A DNA stretch of 64,000 nt from Roseiflexus castenholzii DSM 13941 (GTDB lineage Bacteria; Chloroflexota; Chloroflexia; Chloroflexales; Roseiflexaceae): NCBI RefSeq assembly GCF_000017805.1, contig NC_009767.1, forward strand, positions 2,790,001 through 2,854,000, in the 5' to 3' direction. The notes beneath the pieces were generated by a model. The model saw nothing but the letters and a program-made list of their open reading frames with translations, did not search any database and was not told the DNA's origin. A program made the translations under genes and the position numbers. Shown one piece after another: positions 34,501-46,500 of this stretch. The stretch's first letter is position 1. The number at the start of each line of letters is the position of its first letter.

Positions 34501-37500
34501 CGTGATCGTCACGCCGCCGATGCCGTTCTCGCCGGTGTCGAAGACGCCGTCGTTGTCGTCGTCCTCGTACACGAACCCGGCGATGCGGGCTGCCGGAACC
34601 TCACCGAAGTCATACCCCGTCGCAGCAACGCCTGCATTCAGGGTGATATTGCCGATCACGTCGTTGCTGAGGATGCTCCCGCCTGCCGTACCGACGGTTT
34701 CGGCGCCGTCGAAGTAGCCGGACGGCTGCGTCTCGATCACCGTGTAGGTTCCCGGACGCAGGTTGTCGAAGGTGTAGAAGCCGGTGATCGTGGTCGTGGT
34801 CGTCAGGTTCACCGGGTTGCCCAGGTCGTCGGTTCCGGTCAGGGTGATGGTGACGCCACTGATCCCCGGCTCGCTCCCGTCGCGGCTGCCGTTGTTGTTG
34901 TCGTCGCGGTAGACCAACCCCGACAGGCTTGCCGGACGCAGTTCACCAAAGTTGTTGTTCAGGCTGGCAGCGCCTGGCGGCAGCGCGATGCTGGCGATCC
35001 GGTCGTTGACCGTCGTGTCGCCGCCGAGCGTTCCCGCCGTGTCAAGTCCGTCGAGATAGCCGGACGGCTGCGTCTCGCTCACGGTGTAGGTCCCCGGACG
35101 CAGGTTGTCGAAGGCGTAGAAGCCGGTGATCGTCGTGGTGGTCGTCAGGTTCACCGGGTTGCCCAGGTCGTCGGTTCCGGTCAGGGTGACGGTCACGCCG
35201 CCGATGCCGTTCTCGCCGGTGTCGAAGACGCCGTCGTTGTTGTCGTCCTCGTACACGAACCCGGCGATGCGGGCTGCCGGTATTTCGCCGAAATTGTTGT
35301 TCTCGCCGTTGGTCGAGGTGTCAACCGGCAGCACGATGTTGCTCAACACATCATTGCCGGTCGCGCCGCCCTGTGTGCCGATAGCGTCGGTTCCGTCCAG
35401 ATAGCCGGACGGCTGCGTTTCCAGCAGGGTGTACACACCCGGATAGAGATTGTCGAAGCGGTAGAAGCCGGTGATCGTCGTGGTGGTCGTCAGCAGGACG
35501 CTGTTGCCCAGGTGGTCGGTTCCCGACAGCGTGATGGTCACGCCGCCGATGCCGCTTTCACCCGTGTCGAACACGCCGTCGTTGTCGCTGTCCACGTAGA
35601 CGAAGCCGCTCAGACTGTTGCTACGAATGGTGAGCGTGTCAGAGGACTCAACCGGCGTCTGCACCCGCTCGGTTGGATCATCACCCGGCAGGCTGGTCGA
35701 TTGCGCCATGCGCGCCGTGTTGGTGATCGTCGTCCCCGGCGTCACCGTGCCGGTCAGGTTGACGCGGAAGGTGAAGGTCATCGTCGCACCGACCGGGATC
35801 GGTCCACCCTCGTAGCGCACCTGATTGCCGGTGCGCGAGGGGGTGAAGGTCGCCGGGTAGTCGCTCCCCGCCGTGCCGAAAGATGTGGTGTCGGCGTCGA
35901 ACTCAGGCGGCAGCGTATCGGTGATAACCACGTCGAAGGCATCGGACGCGCCGATGTTCGTCACCGTCAGTGTGATCGTGATCGGATCGCCCGCATTCGC
36001 CACCATCTGAACAATATCTTTAGTGATCGTCAACTGCGGCTCAACGACGCGCACTGTTTCAGTGTCGGTGAACGCGCGTGTGATGTTCGAACCGTCGGTG
36101 TAACGCATGGTTGCGGTATTCGTCAGGATGGTCTGTCCCGGCGGGATCAACCCGACCATCCCCGGCTCATTGAGCGCCCGCACCCGCGCCACAACCAGGA
36201 AGCGGTTGTTTGCCGCGTCGTTGTCACCGGTCACCACGACGTCGCCGGTGAACGTAAAGGTGACGTCATCGCCGCTGCCCGCGCCGCCGGTGACGGTGAT
36301 CGACGGCACGGTTCCGGCGAAGTCCTGCGTCAACAGACCGCCGCTCTGCGCTGCGTCGGTGATGACCGTGACCCCTTCGTAGTCGAGTCCTGCCGGCAGG
36401 TCATCGGTCAGCGTCAGGTCGCGGATCGTGCCTTCCGGTAGATCGACGATCAGGGTATAACTGATGACTTCGCCGATGGTGACGTCTGTGCCGCTCGTGT
36501 GGGTGGCGCTGGTGCTCAGGATCGCCTTGCTGAAGGCGCCCTGCCCGACGGAGTGTGTGGCGCTGCTGCTGCTGCTGCGGCTGCGCTCGCGGTCGGTTCC
36601 ATCGCTGACGCCGGTGGCATCCGGGCTGAGGTCCTGGTTTGGACCGGGCAGGCTGGTGGAGGTCAGCACGGCGGTGTTGGTGATGACCTCGCCGGGCTGG
36701 ACGCTCTGCCGCAGCACGCCGGTGATCGTCAGGGTGACAGTCTCGCCGCGCGGAAGCGTGAACGGCGTAGTCGTTGTCAACGTGTTGCCCGCCACGCTAA
36801 AGTTGCCGGTGATGTCGCCATCAACCGAGTGCGTGGCGTTCACATTGGCGATTGTGATCGGCGCAGTGAGTGATGAGCCAACCGTCGCCGGCAGCGCATC
36901 GCTGATCGCCACATCGAAGGCGTCTGCCAGACTGCGCGCCGTGTGGCTCAGGGTGATGGTGTATGTCACGGCATCGCCAGCGTCGCCGCTTGCTGGAGTG
37001 ACCGATTTGGCAATCGCCAGTTCCGGCTCGACGACCGTGACCGTTGCGCCGTTCGGGTCAATCAGCAGATCGGTCGGCGGCTGCGGCGTCGATGGCACAT
37101 CGAACTGCCCACTATTCGTCAGGGTCTTCTGGCTGCCGCTGAAGCCGGTGTTGCCCGCTACATCGAGCACGACAACCTGGTAGCGAATGAAGAAGGTATT
37201 GTTGCGCGCGTCGTTGTCCCCCGGCAGCGTGATCTGGTCGAACTCGAAGCGGATGCCGGTTCCGTTCAGGAATTGCCCGCTGCCGATTGGCGTCACCGAA
37301 GGATCGGTCGTGTCACTGAAGACGCCGTTGAACGCCAGGCTGCCTGCATCGGTCGGGTGACCGCCGGCGAGCGGCGGGTCACCGGTGGCGAGCGTGCCGG
37401 TGATCAGCGTCGCGCTTCCCGGCAGGTATGCCATGCCGCTCGGCACCGTGTCGGTGATCACCAGCCCGCTTGTTACCCCCTCCGGCAGACTGACTGCCAG

Positions 37501-40500
37501 GCGATAGGTCACGATTTCGCCGATGGTCACGTCTGTGCCAGGCGTCGAGGGGGCAATCCCTTCGACCACCGATTTCGACACGACAACCGGCGCAATTGCG
37601 GTCGTCGTTACTGATGAAATGAGACCATAATTGTTGAGTTGCGTGCTGTCCAGGTTGCAGTCGCCGGGCAGGCTGCTGCACTCCGGCGGGTTGGGCACAT
37701 CGGCGCCGGTGCGCTCGTCCGGGTTGGTTCCGGGTGTGCTGCTCCAGAACATCGACGCGCGGTTGGTGATGATCTGATCGGTCGTCACTGTGCTCGTCAG
37801 GTCGCCGGTGAATGTGATGGTCACCGTAGCGCCGAGCGGCAGGGTAATCGGCGCAGTCGTGCGCAGGATGCGATCCGGTCCGACGGTAGCGATCTCGAAG
37901 TCGGCGGCGCTTACGTCGGGAGCGCCCGTAACATTGACTGCAACAATCGTCGGGTTGATCAGTTCGGGCGCAATTGTGTCGCTGATCACCACGTCGTAAG
38001 CGTCCATTTCGCTGCGTAGCGCGATATTCTCGATGCGCAGCGTATAGGTGATCGGGTCGCCAGCGTCGGCTGCTGCGCCGCTGACCGACTTCAGGATCGA
38101 TGGTGTCGGCTCGATGATCGTCACGCGCGGTTCGGTCGGATCGCGCAGTTCGTTGTCACCGCCGCTGTAGCCGTTCGTGTAGCGCAGCGCGCCGCCGTTG
38201 TCGCGGCTGGCGCCGCTCTGGTTCGCCGCCGTATTGGTGGCAATCAGGCGAACGCGGATGATGAAGGAGTTGTTGTTCGGGTTGTTGTCATCGGCAATGG
38301 TGACGTTGCCGAAGGAGAAGAGCGCGTCCACGCCGTCCTGTCCGAGCGTCCCCGTGCCGGAGACGGACAGCGTCGGCGACGCAACCGCCGCCGGATCACT
38401 GAAGTTTTCGGCGAGCGATCCGCCGGCCGTCGTTACAATCTGGTAGCCGAGACCGCCGTTGAACGAGGTGTCGAAACGCATCCCATCGGGCACGGCATCG
38501 ACGACGCGCAGGTTGTTCGTCGTCCCTTCGGGCAGAGTCACGCGCAGGTCGTAGAGCACCGCTTCGCCGACAGCGACGCTGGCGCCGGAAGTGCCCGGCA
38601 CGCTGCTGTCATCATCGGAGATGCTGCCACCCTGGAATTGCTTGTCGAACATCGGCGCCGCCAGGTGGTTCAGCGCAATAGCGCCGACGCTGTAGTTATT
38701 GCGGATTCCGTTGTTCGACGGCGGCGTGTTGTTGGTCGGGTTGAGCACACCCTGCCCGGTGCGCTCGCCATTCTGCGTACCTGCCGTGCCCGCATCAACG
38801 TTGGAGCCGGTCGGGTTGCTGAGCGTGCCGCGCGCGCCCGGCAGGCTGGTGTACTGCACCCGCGCTGTGTTCGTGATCTGTGCGCTGGCGACCGTTCCGG
38901 TAACCACGCGCACTGTCGCCGTGATGACGACATCGTTTCTGCCGGCGGTGATGTCCTGGACCGAGTCGAGGCGATCCAGCGTGTAACTGATCACGCCGCC
39001 GACGCCGAGGGTCGAGCCGTTGGTCGCCGTGGTTCCGGTCGGCGCGTCGATCTGCACGCCCAAGAGTTCCAGCGTTGGTGGAAGCTGATCAAAGACCGTC
39101 ACATCAAAAGCGGCGACTTGATCCACAATCTCGAAATTAGTGGACGTGGTGATAGGCGTTTCTGAAGGCGCCGTTTGCACCGCGAAGGTGCGCCCGGCGT
39201 TGATCGTGCCGCCGGTGACATACACCTGCGCGCCGATCACCGCTTCGAGGTGCGAATCGAACTCCGGCACGCGCTCGAGGGTCAGGGTTGGGGAGGTAAA
39301 CCCGGTGACCTGGTACACACCATTTGCGGCGGTGCTCTGGTTCTTCACCAGGATGCGCGTACCAACCGGGAAGTTGGTTGCGTTGACCGGAATACCGTCG
39401 ATGGTCGTTGCGGTTGTTGTCAGTGTTCCTCGTCCAAGGAGTCCGCCACTAGAATTGAAATTCGCTCCTCCCAATGAACCGGTTGTCGCCACTGCCACGG
39501 TCATTGCCGGCGCCACTTCGCGCCAGTTGAGCGCACCGGCGTTGATGGTTGGAACCGGCTCGTCCAGGTAGTAGGTTCTACCTGCCAGGGTGGCGCCTTC
39601 TTGCACGAACACACGGTAGCCGAGCGCCAGTTCCGCTGTGTCGTCCATGTCGGTTGCGCGGTCCCAGACGCGCGCGCCGGTGAATGGATCGATGAAGACC
39701 AGCGTATAGATGCCGTTTTCCGCAGCGTTCGTCTGGCTGCGCACCAGGATGCGGTCGCCGACATTCAGTGTCACGCCATCGACCGTGGCGGGCGCATTGG
39801 CGAACTGACCGGTTCCGCCGAACCCGCCGGTGGCGTTGAAACCGGCGATGTTCCCGGTAGTGGCGACGCGCACCGGAACCGCCGGGCTGGTGGGCCAGGC
39901 GACGCCGTTGGCGAAGCGCAGCGTGTAGGTGAAGACATCCCCGGCATCAACCGGCGGCGCGCTGGCGAGCGTCTTGCTCAGGTTGTTGATCTGCGGCTCG
40001 ACGACGGTGATGCGGTTGATCCCGTTCTGCGCAGACGTTGATCCAACCTGCGACCCATTGCGGAAGTACTGGAAGTCGTTGTTCAACCCCACGCCGCTCT
40101 GGTTGCCGACGTTGAACACGTTCAACACCTGAGCGTTGAACTCGATGACGATGAATTCCAGATCGTCGTCGTTGTCGTTGTTGACGATATTTCCGAGGCG
40201 GAAGAAGACATCGCTGCCATTGTTATATGTGTCGGTATCTGTTAAGACATCGTTGCTCGATGAGACATTGCCGTCGAACGCAGTCCCCTCGCCGATTGCC
40301 AGCCCATTGCCGCTGCCGACCGCCAGGCTCAATCCGACAACACTATCCTGGTTGCCGGTAATATTCAGCCCTGTGCCGCTGAGTGCGGGAACCTGCGCGC
40401 CGGCGCTCGTCGATGTTATGCCGTTGGTGCTGACGAATGCCACCCGCGCGGTATTGTCGTTGATGAAGCGCATGCCGGTGGGAATGCGATCCAGCAGTTG

Positions 40501-43500
40501 CAGGTTTGGCGACGTGCCTTCAGGGATCGTCGTCACCAGCCGGTAGCGCACAATCTCACCCGGCGCTGCGATATTGCCGAACGCGATCACTGCGTCGATA
40601 TCGATGTCGAACTGCGCTGTGCCATCGTCGCCGCGAATTTCGAGGCGAACAATGTTGCGCAGATCGAGACCCGGCGTTGTGCCTGCTGCGATCGTCGTGC
40701 TGTTTGGCCCGAGCAGGTTTTGCGGCACAAGCGTAAACGTCGAGGTGGTGAAGTTGCTCGCAGGGAAGCGCCAGCGCCAGTTGGTGCCGTCGGCGTCCTG
40801 AAGGTGGATATCGATGTTATTGGCGCCATTCCCGGCGACCAGGCGCGCGGAGAGCGCCAGCGCAGTGTGGTTGGAGAGATCGACCGGCGTGGCGAAGGTG
40901 ATGAAACCGCCGCCGCGCTCTGTCGAGTTTCCGGCAATGCGCACGAAAGTCGAGAAGACTGTGACATTGCCCGGCGCGTCGTCCCAGGTGTTGTTGCCGC
41001 CGGTGAACACTGACCCCGGCAGGAAGCCATCGAACCCGGCGTTATTGAAATCTGCCAGGACGAGCGGATCGGCGGTATGCGCTTCCGACGTGGCGACGAT
41101 CCGCTTTGCCAGCGCCGGCGCAACAATCGTGACCATCGCCGTGTCGCTGCCAGCGTAGTCGTTAATGCCGCCGGAACCGTTGCGCTCGCCGGTGGCGCTG
41201 CCGCTCGTTCCCGCCGTCGAGCCGAAGAACCCGCCCGTGCCGGTGTTCCCCGGCAGGCTGGTGTAGGTCAGGCTCGCGGTGTTCGTGATCGCCTGACCAG
41301 GGACGACGGAGACATTCAGGGTTGCCTGGTAGGTGATGGTCACATTACATCCCGGCGGCACACGCCCGATCGTCACGTCCACTGTGTTGCCTGCGCTGGC
41401 GTTGGTGACGCCGGTAGCGCAGCCGCCTGCGGACGACACCGAGATGCTGGCAGGAATGAGGGTTACATCGGCGGGCAGCGTATCGAGAATGCGCGCGTCA
41501 AAGGCATCGCTCACCATCGCGCCCGTCGCGTTCGCAAAGGTGACGGTGTAGGTGATGAGGTCAAAGGCGTCGCCGCTCGTCGGGGTGGCGGTCTTGTTGT
41601 TCGTCGCGGCATTGAACGCAATATTCGGCTCGACGACGGTGACAGACGTCGGCGCCGAGGGATCGGTCTCGAATGCGCCGAAGCCAGGCGGGTTCATGCG
41701 CGCAACCACAGTATTGTTGCGCACATCGCCAGCGTCGTTCGGGTCAGTCGTGTCGTTATCGACAATCGCGTTGAACTCGACGACAATAAACTCTTCATCG
41801 GCGTCATTGTCGTTGTTCGACAGATTGCCAAAGCGGAAGAAGACATCGGTTCCACTGCCATAGACATCCTGGTTCGTCGTTTCGTTGCTGGAGATATTGC
41901 TGTCCCCAAACGTGCAGTTAATGCTCGACGAGGGGAGAATTGTTGGATTCAACACATCGGCAAGCGTGGCGACGCCGGTCGGGTTGATTGCCGGGCAGGA
42001 AACCGGAGCAACGTCATAGACGCCTGCCGTGGTGATGTTGCTGTTGGCAATGAACGCGAAGCGCGCCGACCCGTCATTGAGGAAGGTCAACCCCGGCGGC
42101 AACCGGTCGACCAGTGAGAAGGCATAGACCGAGGCTTCCGGTCCGCCAATTGCAATGCGGAAGCGCACAATTTCGCCAATCGTCACGTTGCTGTCGGAGG
42201 TGTGCGCTTCGGATGTGGCCACCAGCGCCTTGCCCGGCGTTACCGTCGGGATGACGAACGTGGCCGAACCGGTGGCGGCGTAGTCGTTCAGCGCGCCGCC
42301 GGGTCCATCGGCGCCGGTGCGCTCCGTTGAGTCGGCAGCGTGCGTCGAGCGTTGCCCCGGATTGCCGTCGAGCGACGTCCAGCGCAGAAAGGCAGTGTTT
42401 GTGATCGTCGCGCCGGGCATGGCGGCGTTGGAGAGCGTGCCGCGCACAACGATGCTGATTGTGCGTCCCTGGGCAACATCAATCGGCGTCGGGTTGCTGA
42501 GGGTCCAGGATGTCGCATCACTGCCGGTCAGCGTGAAATCGGCGGTCGTCAGCAGACTGGCGCTGTCGGTGACGCTCAGCACTGCTGGCGTGAGAATGAG
42601 CGAGCCGCTGCCAAACGGATCGATGGGCAGGGTATCGGTGATCACCGCATCGTAGGCGTCGGTCTGGCTGCCTGCTGTGTGACTGATGGTGATGGTGTAG
42701 TCGATGGTATCGCCGGCATCATATGGACCAGGCGGCAAAGTCTTGCCCACCGCCAGGGTCGGCTCGATGATCGTGACATTTTCGGTTTCGACCGGCAACA
42801 GCGCATATGAACCCTGTCCAGGGACATCCCACGAAAAATCGGCGCGGTTGTTGCGCTGCGCGCCGCTCTGGTTGGCGACGGTATTCAGCACAACGGCGCG
42901 GTAGGTGATGGCGATTGTTTCGTCAGCGGCATTATTCCGGTCGCTGTTGGTGATCGCGCCGAAATTGAACACAAGTGTCTGCCCGCCTGCGCCAATCGTG
43001 GTGTTTGCCGGAGTTGCGCCAACTGTCGGCAGCCCGCCGCCGACAAAACTGAGGGACGGTGACGCCGTGACTCCCGTCACATCGACAAACGCCAGCCCGA
43101 CGTCGAGCGTATCGGTCAGCGCGGCGTTTGACATAACCCCTTCGGGCACGGTCAGTATCAGGGTATAGGTGACGAGTTCGCCAATGACCGCCTGTTGGCG
43201 CGCATTCGTGGCATTCTCGATCTCCGTGGCGGTCAGTGTTTTCGCAATCTCTGGACGGCGAATAGTGACCAGCGCCGTATCGAACGGATCGGGCAGATCG
43301 TCGATGCCGCCGTCGCTCGTGGCGACGTTCGTCAGTGTGGCAGTGTTGATGATCTGCTGATTCGGCTCGACGTTATCGCCCAGGGTCACGTCATAGGTGA
43401 TGATGATGGTGTTCGAGCCGTTCGTCACGCCGACGATGTTGCTGCTCGGACCCGACGCGCCACGGCTGAGACCGCCGCGCCGGTCGTCGCGGGTTGGCGC

Positions 43501-46500
43501 CGTTGTGTTGCCCGCCGTGTAATTGTCTGCCAGCACAACGCTGAAGGCGCCGGTCAAGGGGTTGTATGTCGCATAGTAATCGCTGATGCCAGCATCGCTC
43601 CAGGTAACCGGCGTCGTGTTGAGAGTAATTGGTCCGGTTGCGCTGAAGGCGCGATTGGCGTTGCTGCTCAACCCGCCGAGCACGGCGACGCGGTAGCCGC
43701 CGGTCAGTTCAGTGTTATCGTCAAAATCGTCGGCGCGGGTCAGAGTCGCCTGGTTGACGCCGGGGAAGACCGCAGTGACGACGTAGACGCCGTTCTGGGT
43801 TGCGCTGGTCTGATCCTTCACCAGCACCCGGTCGCCGACGTTCAACGTCACGCCGTCGATAGTGCGTGGCGCATTCGTGAACTGACCATTATTCGGCGTT
43901 GTGGTAAATGTCGCCCCGGTCAACGGTGCGGTGGTGGCAACCCGCACCGTGCCACTGACGACATCGCCGGTGAGCAGCGTGCCGTCGCCGCGGCGGACGG
44001 CGAAATTGGCGGCTGCCAGCGTTGCAGGTCGCGCATAAGCGGAAGGGATGGCGTCGGTCACCGTGACATCGTAGGCATCACCACGCGCTTCGTTCTGGAG
44101 CACAATCGCATAGCGCACTCGATCCCCGGCGTCGGTCAGCACCAGGGAGTCGGAAGCGCCGATTGCCAGCGCCTGAGTGTTGGTGTAGACCGGCGCGCCG
44201 GTGAAGGTCGTCGGTCCATCAGGCGGGTTGAACGTCACGCCGCCAAGGGTCAGACCACTCGCGTTATAGCCAACGATTCCCTTATTGATTGTCACATTCG
44301 GGCGAATGACCTCGAACATGACAATCTCATCGAAATCCTTCGATCCCGCATTGGTGGACGACTCACTCACCCGCAGTTGGTTGGTCAGGAACAGGTCGTT
44401 GGCGAACGCCGCATCGGCGACGCGCAGGGTCACCAGCACGTCAATGAGCGAGGAGCGCCGTCCGCCGTCCACATCGTCGTGCCAGCCGAAGTTGAGGGTG
44501 AAACTATTGCCGGCTGCGTCGGTGGTGATGAACGGCGCCCAGGTGATCGGATCGGTGTTGAAGGTGTTGAAGTTCTGATTCGACTGACGGAAGTGCTGAT
44601 TGGCGTTGGTAGCGCCGGCTGTCACGCCGACGAGCGGACCGTTCGTAAGTTCGCGCGGGGTATCGAAATCGGCGGCGCGGTTCCAGGCGCCGGTTGTGGC
44701 ATCCACGACCACATAGACGCCATTCTGCCGCGCATCGGTCTGATCCTTCACCAGCACGCGGTCGCCGTTCGCCAGCGCGACGCCGTCGATGGTCGTGGGT
44801 GCGCCACTGAATGAGCCAATGCCGGCGGGATTGTAGCCGGTGATATTCGCGGTCGTCGCCACGCGCACCGTCGTTGGCGGATTGATCGTCGTCAGGTAAG
44901 TGTCAGACGGTCCGCGCGTCACCATATTTGCGCCGGGAATCGTGCCAGGCGCCGCCGCCGCGTCGAAGAACATGCGATCCGGCACAGGGAAGACGGGCAG
45001 CGGTGGGAAATCGATCAACCGGATATTCTCGAAACTGCTGATCGGCAGGCGATAGGTGAGCCGATACGTCACCAGGTCGCCTGGCTGCACCGTCACCGGG
45101 TCGCCGAGGTTGGTCGTCTGTCCGTTGAGCGCATAGAGCGTCTTGCTGCGGTCGCCAATCGGCAACTCGACGCTGGCGGCGGTATCGTCGGTCGCCTGCC
45201 CGATCACCGTCGGCGTTGGATTGTTGATCGTCGTCGTGTTGATCTGCTCACCGCGGATCTGCGGAACCGTATTGCGCAGAATGTCGAGTTGATCGACCGA
45301 GCGGTCGCCGGAGGGGAAATCGTCGCTGAACTCATCCTTGACCTCAGCGTAGAACGTGATCCGTCCTTGCGTTGGACCGAAGAGCGGCGGGTTGTTGTTC
45401 TGCGGCGCGCCGCCAGCGTTGGGAATATCGCCGCCGACGAGCCGCCCGCTGAAGCCGCGCGCAATCAGTTCTTGTGAAATGTTGAAGCGCACATAGGTTG
45501 TGCCGCTGCTCGACGGCGCCGGCGTGTTGATGACAAACACCGAACCGGATGGCGGGCTAGTCGGGTCGGAGAGCGGCGTGCTGCGAGTGGTGAACCGCTG
45601 CTCGTACACAATCGTGTTCGCACCGCCGAAGGGCGCCGTTGCGACATTCATGCGCGTCGGCGACGCACCGGTAACGTAGGCATTCTCAACCTGGAGCGTT
45701 GGCACAGTCGAAGGTCCGCCCGATGTTCGCACAAAAAGGCGCTGCCCGTCGGAAATGATGTCTTCGAGATAGACGTTTTGAACCGCAAAATAGTCGGAGA
45801 CCTGGAAATCGATGTCATAGCGCAGCAGCGTCTGACCAGGGATGATCACACCACCGGTTGGCGCAAGGGTCGCGCGATCAACCGGCGTGACCGATTTCTG
45901 GGTCGCCAGTGAATGCTGCTGGAGGGTATGCGCATCGGGCGGCAGCGTAATGGTAATCGACGTCGGCGCATCCCGCGTATCGATTGGGGTCCATGTTGCC
46001 GATGAACTGCCGGTGTTGTTGGCGAGCGTCGAGTCGGTTCCCTGCGGCACAGTTGGTGTGGCGGCGCTGGTGTCGCGCGGGATGTAGAACTCGAACTCGA
46101 ACGACGCATCAACGCCGCGCACACCGGTCTTGTCGCCGAACGTATAGACCAGCGTTCCCCCCGGCGCCGCAGGCGTGGCAGTGCCGGAGAGATTCGCCGG
46201 ATTGAAGACCTCGGTTGGAACGCCGGGCGTATTGTAGAGCCGCGCGCTCATCTGCGCGGCGGTGTTGCCGGTGATGCGCATGCTGTTTGACAGAGTATCG
46301 GTGATTTGCAGATTCGTCACCGGCTGCCCTTCGGCAATATCGACATCCAGGCGATAGCGCCGCGGATAGTTGCGTCCGGTCGCGGTTTCGTCTTCCGGTC
46401 CGAGATAGGTTTTGGTCAGGCGCCAGAGAATCGGCGTAACATCGGCGTCCGACGGGGTCGTCTGGCGGATCGGCGGGTCGGCGCCGGGGTTGTCGAGCGG